From Tessaracoccus palaemonis (GTDB lineage Bacteria; Actinomycetota; Actinomycetes; Propionibacteriales; Propionibacteriaceae), in NCBI RefSeq assembly GCF_019316905.1, contig NZ_CP079216.1, positions 1,798,001 through 1,862,000 of the forward strand: a stretch of DNA of 64,000 nucleotides. Direction: 5' to 3'. Made by a program: the position numbers and the translations under genes. Positions 16,155 to 24,234 of this stretch are shown one piece after another; position 1 is the stretch's first letter, and every line of letters begins with the position of its first letter. The notes below the pieces were generated by a model that saw nothing but the letters and a program-made list of their open reading frames with translations, was not told where the DNA came from and did not search any database.

Positions 16155-17549
16155 GTGAACAGAGATGCCCAGTTCGTCGTCGTCGCCAACCGTCTCCCAG
16201 TCGACAGGGTCGTGGCCGACGACGGAAGCGTCGACTGGCGCACATCGCCCGGCGGCCTGGTGACAGCCCTCGAGCCCGTCATGCGCAAGCAGGGCGGGGC
16301 CTGGATCGGCTGGCACGGCGCACCCGACGAGGAGCTCGACCCGTTCGACCACGACGGCTACCGGATCGTGCCGATCCCGCTCAGCCAGCAGGAGTTCGAG
16401 GAGTACTACGAGGGATTCTCCAATGCCACGCTGTGGCCGCTGTACCACGACACCGTCGCCTTCCCGGAGTTCCACCGTGAGTGGTGGGACGCATATGTGG
16501 AGGTCAACCGTCGGTTCGCGGAGCGGACCGCGGAGGTCGCGGCCGAGGGCGCGACGGTGTGGATCCAGGACTACCAGTTGCAGCTGGTGCCGCAGCTGCT
16601 CCGCGAGATGCGGCCCGATCTGAAGATCGGCTTCTTCCTGCACATCCCGTTCCCGCCCATCGAGATCTTCCTGCAGCTGCCGTGGCGCGAGCAGATCATC
16701 CAGGGGCTGCTCGGCGCCGACCTCGTCGGCTTCCAGGTGCCGGGCGCCGCGTCGAACTTCCGACGGCTGGTCCGCAAGCGGACCCGTCTGAAGCTCGACC
16801 GCGACCGCGTGCTGCTCCCCGACCACGCGTGCAACGTGAAGGCCTACCCCATCTCCATCGACACCGAGGGGTTCATCGACATGGCGCACGACCCCGACGT
16901 CGTCGCCGAGTCCGATGCGCTGCTCGAGGAGCTCGGGCATCCCAAGGTCGTGCTGCTGGGCGTCGACCGCCTCGACTACACCAAGGGCCTGCGGCAGCGA
17001 GTCCGCGCGATCGGCGAGCTGTTCGAGGAGGGGCGCCTCGACCCGGCCGATGTGGTGTTCATGCAGGTCGCCACACCGTCGCGGGAACGGGTCGACGAGT
17101 ACCGGCGGCTCCGCGACGACATCGATCAGCTGGTCGGCCGCATCAACTCGGAGGTGGGCGGCATCGGGCGCCCGCCCATCGTGTACCGCCACGCCAGCTT
17201 CCCCCGCACCACGATGGCGGCGATGTACCGGATCGCCGACGTGATGGTCGTCACCCCGCTCGCCGACGGCATGAACCTGGTGGCCAAGGAGTACGTCGCG
17301 TGCCACCCGAAGACCAGCGGCGCCCTCGTGCTGAGCGAGTTCGCAGGCGCCGCGCAGGAGTTGCGCCAGGCCTACCTGGTGAACCCGTACGACCTCAACG
17401 GGCTCAAGGAGTCGATCATGCGGGCCGTCACCGACCCGCGAATGGTCAGGCAGCGCCGGATGCGGGCGTTGAAGAAGCAGGTGCTCGCCAACACGATCGA
17501 CAGCTGGGCCGACAGCTTCCTCAACGACCTCCGCGCGCTCACGTCGTAG
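16155..17549 (+). CDS. otsA: Alpha,alpha-trehalose-phosphate synthase
   Basis: This 464-residue GT20 glycosyltransferase makes trehalose-6-phosphate from UDP- or ADP/GDP-glucose and glucose-6-phosphate. Visible signatures are NRLPV near the N-terminus, GGLVTAL, DYQLQLVPQLLR, FFLHIPFPP, GVDRLDYTKGL and the donor-binding DGMNLVAKEY. Length is normal. The GTG at 16155 has AGGAGG upstream. It is divergent from otsB across the inverted-repeat element, so the pathway genes share one control region. Confidence 0.95.
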   Translation: MNRDAQFVVVANRLPVDRVVADDGSVDWRTSPGGLVTALEPVMRKQGGAWIGWHGAPDEELDPFDHDGYRIVPIPLSQQEFEEYYEGFSNATLWPLYHDTVAFPEFHREWWDAYVEVNRRFAERTAEVAAEGATVWIQDYQLQLVPQLLREMRPDLKIGFFLHIPFPPIEIFLQLPWREQIIQGLLGADLVGFQVPGAASNFRRLVRKRTRLKLDRDRVLLPDHACNVKAYPISIDTEGFIDMAHDPDVVAESDALLEELGHPKVVLLGVDRLDYTKGLRQRVRAIGELFEEGRLDPADVVFMQVATPSRERVDEYRRLRDDIDQLVGRINSEVGGIGRPPIVYRHASFPRTTMAAMYRIADVMVVTPLADGMNLVAKEYVACHPKTSGALVLSEFAGAAQELRQAYLVNPYDLNGLKESIMRAVTDPRMVRQRRMRALKKQVLANTIDSWADSFLNDLRALTS

Positions 17550-17606
17550 CCCGACCCGCATCGGACGTAGCGTTGCAGACGCCGGACACGTCGAAGGAGA
17601 TGGGTG

Positions 17607-18092
17607 ATGGGTACGACGAAGAACACGATCTGCCTGTGGTTTGACGGCGATGCCGAGGAGGCCGCCGAGTTCTACGCCTCGGTGTTCCCGGACAGTCGCG
17701 TCAACGCCGTGAACCGTGCGCCTGGGGACTACCCGGACGGGAAGGCGGGCGACGTCCTGACCGTCGACTTCACCGTCTGCGGGATCCCGTGCGTCGGGCT
17801 CAACGGCGGCGACGCGTTCCACCACAGTGAGGCGTTCTCATTCCAGGTCGCGACCGACGACCAGGCTGAGACCGACCGCTACTGGGACGCGATCGTCGGC
17901 AACGGCGGTCAGGAGAGCAACTGCGGCTGGTGCAAGGACCGATGGGGCCTGTCATGGCAGATCACGCCGCGCGCGCTGACCGAGGCGATGTCGTCGGCCG
18001 AGCCGGGCGTCGCCGAGCGGGCGTTCGCCGCGATGATGACGATGAACAGGATCGACATCGCAGCCATCGAGAAGGCCGTCGCCGGCGGATAG
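17607..18092 (+). CDS. VOC-superfamily protein (PhnB-like)
   Basis: This 161-residue protein belongs to the PhnB-like/'3-demethylubiquinone methyltransferase' branch of the VOC fold, recognised by TICLWFDGDAEEAAEFYASVFP, TVDFTVCGIPCVGLNGG and GWCKDRWGLSWQITP. Members are small dimers that may bind metal and act in resistance or isomerase reactions; the function of this branch is not settled. The ATG at 17607 has AAGGAG 7 bases upstream and is preferred to the GTG one codon before. Confidence 0.85.
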   Translation: MGTTKNTICLWFDGDAEEAAEFYASVFPDSRVNAVNRAPGDYPDGKAGDVLTVDFTVCGIPCVGLNGGDAFHHSEAFSFQVATDDQAETDRYWDAIVGNGGQESNCGWCKDRWGLSWQITPRALTEAMSSAEPGVAERAFAAMMTMNRIDIAAIEKAVAGG

Positions 18093-18111
18093 CCGTTCGC
18101 CTGCGCGTGGC

Positions 18112-18765
18112 TCAGTCGACGAGGTCGATGAACCTCCGGAAGGCGTCCACGCCGGCGAAGGTGACGGGTTCGGTCGGCCGGTTGAACTGCTCCGCGGTCA
18201 TCCGGAAGTACACCTCCTCTGCCGGCTCTCCGAGTCTGTCAACCGGGCGCTGGTCGAAGCGCTCGTAGCCGACCTTCGCGCTGACGCGCTGGCTGACGGG
18301 GTTGTCGAGGAAGGCCTCAGTGCGGCACTGGGCCGCGCCGAGTGCGTCGAAGACGAAGGCGCAGACCATCTGGCGCATCAGGGTGCCTGTCCCCCGGCCC
18401 TGGTGTGCGAGCCCGAGCCACGAGCCGGTGTGCACGATCCGGGTCGCCGGGAACTGCGTCGCGCGCAGGTCCTGGCAGCCGACGAGCTGCCCGCCCCGAC
18501 GCACGACCATCAGCAGCTGCCAGCTCTCGGGCCGCGCGGAACCCCACGTGTCGAAGTAGAACTGCGCGGCGCTGAGCCTCAACTCCGCGGGTGGGAGAAG
18601 TGCCCAGTTGGTGACGAACGGGTAGCCGGTGTCGGGCCGCGCGGTGCCGGCGATGGCCAGCTCGACCAGCTCCGGCACGACGTCGGGCGTCAGGGCGCTC
18701 AGCTCGACGTCGCCGCAGCGGATGGCCACCCCGAAGGGCGGATAGATCTCTGACCAGGTTCTCAC
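18112..18765 (-). CDS. GNAT-family N-acetyltransferase
   Basis: This 217-residue protein has the acetyl-CoA-binding motif A of GNAT enzymes (GLAHQGRGTGTLMRQMVCAF) and the following AFLDNPVSQRVSAKVGYE segment, as in RimJ/RimL-type acetyltransferases. The substrate is unknown. The GTG at 18765 is chosen because the longer open frame upstream runs through the terminator and the tRNA-Asn gene. It converges with the VOC gene. Confidence 0.8.
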   Translation of the reverse strand: MRTWSEIYPPFGVAIRCGDVELSALTPDVVPELVELAIAGTARPDTGYPFVTNWALLPPAELRLSAAQFYFDTWGSARPESWQLLMVVRRGGQLVGCQDLRATQFPATRIVHTGSWLGLAHQGRGTGTLMRQMVCAFVFDALGAAQCRTEAFLDNPVSQRVSAKVGYERFDQRPVDRLGEPAEEVYFRMTAEQFNRPTEPVTFAGVDAFRRFIDLVD

Positions 18766-18836
18766 CCGCCCGACGTTAGCGCCGCGTCTCCCCCGCCGCC
18801 ACGGCCCACGCCGCCAGCGATCCCCGGCCCCACCCG

Positions 18837-18890
18837 GAAAATCGTTCAGTGGTCGATTCTCCCCGGTCCGGCGACGAGTTTCGCCCACAG
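18837..18890 (+). repeat. Dispersed 54-bp repeat, copy 1
   Basis: Begins GAAAATCGTTCAGTGGTCGA and contains TTCTCCCCGGTCCGG. It is one of four copies in the window. Its first 35 bases are exactly inverted at 19191-19244, so the pair flanks tRNA-Asn. Confidence 0.85.
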
Positions 18891-18972
18891 CCCATTCACC
18901 CTCTGTCGCATCGGCCACCTGGAGTCGTTGCCTGCGTTCTGGGCCTCGCGGCTCACGGCCTGGGCTCTGTAC

Positions 18973-19011
18973 AAAAAAACGCTCCGACAAGCGGTTATGC
19001 TTGTCGGAGCG
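18973..19011 (-). terminator. Rho-independent terminator of tRNA-Asn
   Basis: CGCTCCGACAAGC (18980-18992), a 6-base loop and GCTTGTCGGAGCG (18999-19011) give a perfect 13-bp stem, followed on the minus strand by seven T (18979-18973). It lies 9 bases after the tRNA-Asn CCA end, a textbook intrinsic terminator. Confidence 0.95.
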
Positions 19012-19019
19012 GTCTTCGA

Positions 19020-19095
19020 TGGCTCCCCGGACTGGACTCGAACCAGTAACCCTTCGATTAACAGTCGAATGCTCTGCCAATTGAGCTACCAGGGA
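19020..19095 (-). tRNA. tRNA-Asn (anticodon GTT)
   Basis: On the minus strand a 76-base cloverleaf with encoded CCA is visible. The acceptor TCCCTGG pairs with CCGGGGA through one G-T wobble; the anticodon loop is CTGTTAA with anticodon GTT, and the T-arm reads CTGG-TTCGAGT-CCAG. It is followed by a strong terminator. Confidence 0.97.
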
Positions 19096-19190
19096 TCAGC
19101 GCCCTCGCGCGAGATGAAACTCTAGCAGACCCCGCGCGGGACACGCCAATCGGCCAGGCGTCACCGTCGCCGACCCCGCAACAGCGGAGG

Positions 19191-19244
19191 CAGTGTGCGA
19201 TTCTCGGCACCGGACCGGGGAGAATCGACCACTGAACGATTTTC
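19191..19244 (-). repeat. Dispersed 54-bp repeat, copy 2 (inverted)
   Basis: The reverse complement begins GAAAATCGTTCAGTGGTCGA and shares its first 35 bases exactly with copy 1. The two form an inverted pair around tRNA-Asn and its terminator. Confidence 0.85.
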
Positions 19245-19246
19245 GT

Positions 19247-19346
19247 GTCGGAGGTGAGGCCCCGGGGTCGGGTCGGAGGTGAGGCCCCGGGGTCGGGTCG
19301 AAGGTGAGGCCCCGGGGTCGGGTTGGAGGTGAGGCCCGGGTCGGGC
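19247..19346 (+). repeat. 25-bp tandem repeat, about four units
   Basis: Units starting at 19247, 19272, 19297 and 19322 follow GTCGGAGGTGAGGCCCCGGG plus GTCGG. The first two are identical, the third has one change and the fourth is shortened. It fills the gap between repeat copy 2 and the hypothetical gene ending at 19361. Confidence 0.9.
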
Positions 19347-19360
19347 CGGGAGGTTCGGGG

Positions 19361-19855
19361 TCAGAAGTACTCGGCCCGCAGGCGGTCGGTCTCGGCGACG
19401 ATGGCCGCGCGGGTGACGTCGTCGAGGAGGTCCGCGCCACCCGAGGGGACGGCGTAGAAGCGGACCGTCTCGTCGGCTCCGAGGCCGCGGCGGCCCACCA
19501 CCTGGACGTGTCCCGGGTCGGTGGCGATGACCGACTGCACGACGGTGGACGCCTCGATCCGCTCACGGAACAGCTGCGGCAGCCGGTTGGCGTCCTCGAG
19601 CACCACCTCGTGCTCGTCGGCCTCGACGGTGCGCCAGCGGAAGGTCCTCGACTCACCCTTCCAGGAGCCGCCGGCGATCGTCTCCCACGGCCAACTGGTC
19701 CACGTTCCGTCGACGCACAGCGCGAGCTCCTCGCGCGTGCCGACCAGCACCGTCGAGCCCTCGCCGGTCCCGAACGCGAGCGGCTTGACCGCGTGCCCAA
19801 CCGCCTCGGCGAGTCCTGCGAAGTGGTCGGGGGTGGAGCGTCGAAACAGCGGCAT
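19361..19855 (-). CDS. Hypothetical protein
   Basis: This 164-residue soluble protein has no signal peptide or membrane segment. It is acidic overall, with motifs such as GTREELALCVDGTWTSWPWE and FRWRTVEADEHEVVLED that suggest a small beta-rich fold. I do not recognise the family, though this type of short conserved protein is common in actinobacteria. The ATG at 19855 follows GGGGA. It is divergent from the sigma-factor gene, with an inverted repeat between them. Confidence 0.7.
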   Translation of the reverse strand: MPLFRRSTPDHFAGLAEAVGHAVKPLAFGTGEGSTVLVGTREELALCVDGTWTSWPWETIAGGSWKGESRTFRWRTVEADEHEVVLEDANRLPQLFRERIEASTVVQSVIATDPGHVQVVGRRGLGADETVRFYAVPSGGADLLDDVTRAAIVAETDRLRAEYF

Positions 19856-19970
19856 GTCCCCATTCTGCCCGACCCCCGAAAGCGGGCAGAGCCGCTGCAC
19901 CGCGGGAGGTCGGGCAGGAGCCGGCCGCGGGACAACGGGCGAACCGGCCGGGGCGCGAACAGACCGCGCC

Positions 19971-20009
19971 TGTGGAGAAGTCGTGTTGTCCGTCGTGGAG
20001 TTCTCCACA
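19971..20009. promoter_or_regulatory. Inverted repeat upstream of the sigma factor
   Basis: TGTGGAGAA (19971-19979) and TTCTCCACA (20001-20009) are perfect inverted 9-mers 21 bases apart, about 50 bases before the sigma-factor start. They could be an operator or a hairpin between the two divergent genes; their function is unknown. Confidence 0.45.
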
Positions 20010-20061
20010 CCCGCCAACACCCCGGCGCCACGGCCACCGTCGCGGAGCAGGATCTCCTGCC

Positions 20062-20898
20062 ATGAGCACAACCACCCTGGATTTCCCGCTGGTCACCCTC
20101 CTGCCCGGCGAAGACACCCACCTCGCCCTGGCCGTGGAGGCGGGCGTGTACGCGGCGACACTGCCGGAGCGGCGTGAGCTCCGCGCGATAGTCGCCGCCG
20201 GAGACGAGGCCCGCGAGCGGCTCTGGTGGGCCGGGGTCCGCACCGCTGCCTCGCTCGCCTACCGGCATGCCGCCCGTAGCGGCCTGCCGGTCGACGATGT
20301 CCTCCAGGACGCGTGCGTCGCGGTCTCCGAGGCTGTCTGCACCTGGGACTGCCGCAGAGGCGCCTCGTTCACGACGCACGTGTACCACCTCGTGAGTTTC
20401 GCCATGCAGAGCGTCGGCCGCCATAGGGGCGGTTCCTGGTCCTCCAGCAAGGGGGACCGGCGCGCGGCGCGGGTCGTCGCGGACGAGCACTCACGCCTCG
20501 CCGAGCGGGGCATCCGGCTGGCCCCGCACGAGATCGCCGCCCTGACCGGCGTGTCGGCGACCGCGGCCGCGAGGGGCGCGACGATGATCGTCGGCCTCCC
20601 CGACGAGCCGCTCGCCGACCCCGACGCAGCCCTCGCCTTCCACCGGATCGACGAGCTGGGCACGGACTTCCTCGAGTTGCTGCATCCCCGGCATCGCACG
20701 ATGCTGAAGCTCAGATTCGGCCTCGACGGCCCCGCCCACACCCTCCAGGAGGCCGCGGCCGTCCTGGGAATCTCGTCGTCGACGGCGCTACGGGTGCACC
20801 AGGGCGCGTTGCGGGCGGCCCGCCGGATCCTCGAGGAGGAGCGGACGACGGCGCTGCGGAGCCGCGGCGCGTCGCTCGATGATGAGAGCTGCGCCTAG
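20062..20898 (+). CDS. Sigma-70 family RNA polymerase sigma factor
   Basis: This 278-residue protein has a region-2-like segment (SGLPVDDVLQDACVAVSEAVCTWD...FTTHVYHLVSFAMQ, about residues 75-120), a linker with a region-3-like helix-turn-helix (APHEIAALTGVSATAA) and region 4 near the C-terminus (HPRHRTMLKLRFGLDGPAHT, then EAAAVLGISSSTALRVHQGALRAARRIL). It is neither the principal sigma factor nor a short ECF type; no anti-sigma gene is adjacent. The start is the ATG at 20062. The palindrome GCAGGATCTCCTGC sits over its ribosome-binding region. Its stop overlaps that of dnaG. Confidence 0.8.
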   Translation: MSTTTLDFPLVTLLPGEDTHLALAVEAGVYAATLPERRELRAIVAAGDEARERLWWAGVRTAASLAYRHAARSGLPVDDVLQDACVAVSEAVCTWDCRRGASFTTHVYHLVSFAMQSVGRHRGGSWSSSKGDRRAARVVADEHSRLAERGIRLAPHEIAALTGVSATAAARGATMIVGLPDEPLADPDAALAFHRIDELGTDFLELLHPRHRTMLKLRFGLDGPAHTLQEAAAVLGISSSTALRVHQGALRAARRILEEERTTALRSRGASLDDESCA

Positions 20899-22736
20899 CC
20901 CAGCGAGACGCTCTGCAGCTTCTTGCGCAGCATCTCCAGCTCCGTCAGCTGCGCGAACTGGGCGCGGTGTCCCGTGGGGTCCTTCAGCGGATCCGTGCGC
21001 TGCAGCCGCGACTTCACCTGTGCGATGTCGCGGGTCACATGCGTCAGCCGCAGCCGGGAGCTGTAGGCCAGCGAATAGCCCTCGTCCGGCACCCGCAGAA
21101 GAGGCTCGACGAGCAACGCAACCAGCAGCTGGCGCACCAGATCGTTCGGCGCCAGAGAACGCAGCTGATCCGTCCATCCCTCCCCGAACGGGACCGAGCT
21201 GATCAGCCGGAACACCGCCTGGTAGCCGGGATGCGTGAAGTCGTCGGCGGTCACCGCGTTCCAGGCCGTGTCGAACGTGAGGGGGAACTGCAGCATCAGC
21301 TTGAGCGTGTCGCGCTCCAGCCTCAGCGCCGGGTCGTCGGGCCGAGGCCAGTCGGGGTCCGGGCCCGAGGCCGCGTCCTCTGGCGGAGGCTCGTGGCGCG
21401 GCGGCTCAGCGTGCTGGCCTCGGCGGGCGACCCGCTGCGCCTCGCGTCGCACGTCCTCGACGTCCATCCCGAGCACCCCGGCGAGCTCGCGGAGGTACTG
21501 GGTCACGAGCGACTGGTCGCGGATGGAGCCGACCAGCTCGGCGCCCTCACGGGCAGCCGACAGCCTGCCGTCGGCGCGGTCCAGGTCGTAGCTCTTGGCG
21601 ATGTTGCTCATCACGAAGCGGTACAGCGGCACGCGTCTCGCGACCAGTTCCCGGACCGCGGCGTCGCCCTGCTGCATCCTCAGATCGCAGGGGTCCAGCC
21701 CGCTCGGCTCGACCGCGACGTACGTCTGGGCCGTGAAGTTGTGGTCCCCCTTGAAGACCTTCAGAGCCGCGGCCTGGCCGGCCTTGTCGCCGTCGAACGT
21801 GAAGATGACCTCGCCGTGCAGGCCATCGGAGCTGCCCATCAGGCGCTGCAGAAGCCGCGCATGGTCCTCACCGAACGCGGTGCCGCACGACGCGACGGCG
21901 GTCGTGACCCCCGAGAGGTGCGCGGCCATCACGTCGGTGTAGCCCTCGACGATCACGGCCTGCGACCTGCGGCCGATCTCGCGTCGGGCAAGGTCGAGCC
22001 CGTAGAGGACGTGCGACTTCTTGTAGACCGGCGACTCCGGCGTGTTGATGTACTTGGCGGGCAGCCGGTCGTCGTCGTAGATGCGGCGGGCGCCGAACCC
22101 GAGGACGGCCTGCGCCGAGTCCCGGATGGGCCACAGCACGCGGCCGGTGAAGAAGTCCCGGCCGCCGTCGCGGATCAGCCCCGCGGCCTTGAGCACCGCG
22201 TCGTCGAAGCCCTTGCCACGCAGCGTCTGTCGCAGGGCCTGACCGTGCCGCGGCGCGTAGCCGACGGTGAACTGCAGCGCGGCCGCCCGGTCGAAGTCGC
22301 GGCCGTTCAGGAAGCGACGCGCCTCCACCGCCTCGGCGGAGTCGAGCTGCGCGCTGAAGAAGTCCTGCGCCGCCTGGTTGGCCTCCAGCACCCGTTTGCG
22401 GAGCCCCGGCTGCTGGCCGGGCTGGCCGTCGTCGTCGATCCGCAGCACGATCCCGGCACGGTCGGCGAGCACCTGCACCGCCTCGACGAAGGACAGGTTC
22501 TGCTGGCGCTGGAGAAATGTGATGACGTCTCCGCCCTCGCCGCAGCCGAAGCAGTAGTAGAAGCCACGCGACGGGGTGACCGTGAAGCTGGGGGTCTTCT
22601 CGTCGTGGAACGGGCACAGCCCCTTCAGCGATCCACCGCCCGCGTTGCGCAGCTGCACGTACCCGCCGATCACGTCGTCGATGCGGCTCCGCTCACGGAC
22701 CTGGGCGATGTCCTCCTCGTTGATGCGACCCGCCAT
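20895..22736 (-). CDS. dnaG: DNA primase
   Basis: This 613-residue primase makes RNA primers for replication. The N-terminal CHC2 zinc finger shows C41, H44, C62 and C65; the TOPRIM core shows EGYTDVMA and FDGDKAG; a C-terminal helical DnaB-binding region follows a Pro/Glu-rich linker. The start at 22736 (MAGRINEEDI) fits the family; the longer open frame upstream is only repeat DNA. In actinobacteria dgt and dnaG are commonly neighbours, as here, although a repeat-filled gap separates them. Confidence 0.96.
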   Translation of the reverse strand: MAGRINEEDIAQVRERSRIDDVIGGYVQLRNAGGGSLKGLCPFHDEKTPSFTVTPSRGFYYCFGCGEGGDVITFLQRQQNLSFVEAVQVLADRAGIVLRIDDDGQPGQQPGLRKRVLEANQAAQDFFSAQLDSAEAVEARRFLNGRDFDRAAALQFTVGYAPRHGQALRQTLRGKGFDDAVLKAAGLIRDGGRDFFTGRVLWPIRDSAQAVLGFGARRIYDDDRLPAKYINTPESPVYKKSHVLYGLDLARREIGRRSQAVIVEGYTDVMAAHLSGVTTAVASCGTAFGEDHARLLQRLMGSSDGLHGEVIFTFDGDKAGQAAALKVFKGDHNFTAQTYVAVEPSGLDPCDLRMQQGDAAVRELVARRVPLYRFVMSNIAKSYDLDRADGRLSAAREGAELVGSIRDQSLVTQYLRELAGVLGMDVEDVRREAQRVARRGQHAEPPRHEPPPEDAASGPDPDWPRPDDPALRLERDTLKLMLQFPLTFDTAWNAVTADDFTHPGYQAVFRLISSVPFGEGWTDQLRSLAPNDLVRQLLVALLVEPLLRVPDEGYSLAYSSRLRLTHVTRDIAQVKSRLQRTDPLKDPTGHRAQFAQLTELEMLRKKLQSVSLG

Positions 22737-22790
22737 GCCGGGAAGTCTAGTGGCACTCTCCAGGGGCTCCCGCACGCGTCCCGCCCAGCC

Positions 22791-22955
22791 GGTTCGCTGA
22801 GCACTTCGCCAAGCGCAGCACAAGCCTGTCGAATGGCACTCCTCCGGTTCCCTGAGCACTTCGACGAGCTCAGCACAAGCCTGTCGAAGGGATCTCCTCC
22901 GGTTCCCTGAGCACTTCGACAAGCTCAGCACATGCCTGTCGAAGGGCCCTGAGCG
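22791..22955. repeat. 55-bp tandem palindromic repeats, three units
   Basis: Units begin at 22791, 22846 and 22901, exactly 55 bases apart. Each contains GGTTCnCTGAGCACTTCG followed by an imperfect hairpin with arms of the CTTCGAC...GTCGAAG type. Related fragments occur at 26925-27055 and inside the DUF222/HNH gene. Confidence 0.9.
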
Positions 22956-22998
22956 CAGCGAAGGGATCTCCTCTCGCTTCGCTCGAGGCACCTCGACA

Positions 22999-23121
22999 GG
23001 CTCGGCGACCCGGGAAGGCTCGGCGACCCGGGAAGGCTCGGCGACCCGGGAAAGCTCGGCGACCCGGGAAAGCTCGGCGACCCGGGAAAGCTCGGCGACC
23101 CGGGAAAGCTCGGCGAGCCGA
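22999..23121. repeat. 18-bp tandem repeat, six full units
   Basis: GGCTCGGCGACCCGGGAA is repeated three times from 22999. Three units with a G-to-A first base follow, then a partial seventh from 23107. It fills the gap up to the dgt stop codon. Confidence 0.95.
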
Positions 23122-23124
23122 GAG

Positions 23125-24234
23125 TCAGGCGCCGCGACCGATGCCGCGGGGCAGCTTCTTCGGGTCCCAGCCCAGCAGCAGCTGGGCGCGCTCGAAGGCG
23201 AACCGGTCGGTCATGCCCCCGACGTAGGCGACGGCGCCGTGCGTGAGGTTGCCGCGGGTGTACTCCGCAGGCAGCGACTCGGGGTTCTCCAGGTAGTACG
23301 TGACGAGGTCGCGCAGCACGTCGACGACGGTGGTGGACTGGGCGACGGACTCCGGGCGGGTGTAGATCCGTTCGTAGTTGAAGCGACGCAGCTCCGCGAG
23401 TGCCTCAGCCGTCGTCTTGTCCATGCCGACGGTGCCGGTCGCGGCCGTCGTCTCGATCACCGCGTTGATGAACGTGGCGAGCTGCTGGCTCCGTCTCGTG
23501 CCGGCCACCTCGCGCACGATCGGGGGCACGTCGTCGATCGTGACGATGCCCGCGTGGATGGCGTCCTCGAGGTCGTGAGCGCAGTAGGCGATGCGGTCGG
23601 CCCAGGAGACGATCTCCCCCTCCACCGTCAGCGGTGCGGGGCGCGACCAGGAGTGATTGCGGATGCCGTCGAGCGTCTGGACGGTGAGGTTCAGGTCGGC
23701 CAGGACGACGTCGGCCCCCCACGGGCCGTGGTCGTAGCCCTCCGAGATGAACTCGTCGAACGCGTCCTCCGAGGCGTGGCCGCCTGGTCCGTGGCCGCAG
23801 TCGTGGCCGAGCGCGATGGCGTCGGTCAGCGTGACGTTGACGCCGATGCCCCGCGCCATCGCGACGGCGGCCTGGGCCACCTCGAGCGCGTGCGTCAGGC
23901 GGGTGCGCTGGTGGTCGGTCGGGTAGACGACCACCTGCGTCTTTCCCGCCAACCTGCGGAAGGCCGCAGAGTGCACGATCCGGTCGCGGTCACGCTCGAA
24001 GCAGGTGCGCAGCGGGTCGGGTTCCTCCTGAATGGCCCGCTCGCCCGAGCCGCGCGAGAAGGCCGCCTCCGGCACCAGCGTCAGCCGCTCCAGCTCCTCT
24101 CGGGCCTCCCGGCGGCGCGGCTCGCGGGGCGAGACGCGCGCCCGCGAGGACGAGTGGGCGACGGTGACGTCCGAGCCGTGGCCGTGCATCGTCTCGGCCC
24201 AGGCCCGTGCGCGCGGCAACAGGTTGTCGTTCAT
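23125..24234 (-). CDS. dgt: dGTP triphosphohydrolase-like HD protein
   Basis: This 369-residue protein belongs to the dGTPase family of HD-domain phosphohydrolases, which split dNTPs to nucleoside and triphosphate. Visible ligands are H115 (RLTHALEVAQ) and H144-D145 (GHDCGHGPGGHASEDAF), with SWADRIAYCAHDLEDA later. Length and the N-terminal arginine-rich arm fit the actinobacterial type. The start ATG 24234 overlaps the gltA stop by 4 bases (ATGA) and has GGGG just upstream. Confidence 0.92.
   Translation of the reverse strand: MNDNLLPRARAWAETMHGHGSDVTVAHSSSRARVSPREPRRREAREELERLTLVPEAAFSRGSGERAIQEEPDPLRTCFERDRDRIVHSAAFRRLAGKTQVVVYPTDHQRTRLTHALEVAQAAVAMARGIGVNVTLTDAIALGHDCGHGPGGHASEDAFDEFISEGYDHGPWGADVVLADLNLTVQTLDGIRNHSWSRPAPLTVEGEIVSWADRIAYCAHDLEDAIHAGIVTIDDVPPIVREVAGTRRSQQLATFINAVIETTAATGTVGMDKTTAEALAELRRFNYERIYTRPESVAQSTTVVDVLRDLVTYYLENPESLPAEYTRGNLTHGAVAYVGGMTDRFAFERAQLLLGWDPKKLPRGIGRGA

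Noticed and set aside
20967-22910. 647-codon open frame opposite dnaG
   Set aside because: It is antisense to a clear primase with zinc finger and TOPRIM motifs; the plus-strand product has no domain and runs into repeat DNA.
22999-23121. Regular direct repeats as a CRISPR array
   Set aside because: The 18-bp units are directly joined with no spacers, and there are no cas genes; it is a tandem repeat.
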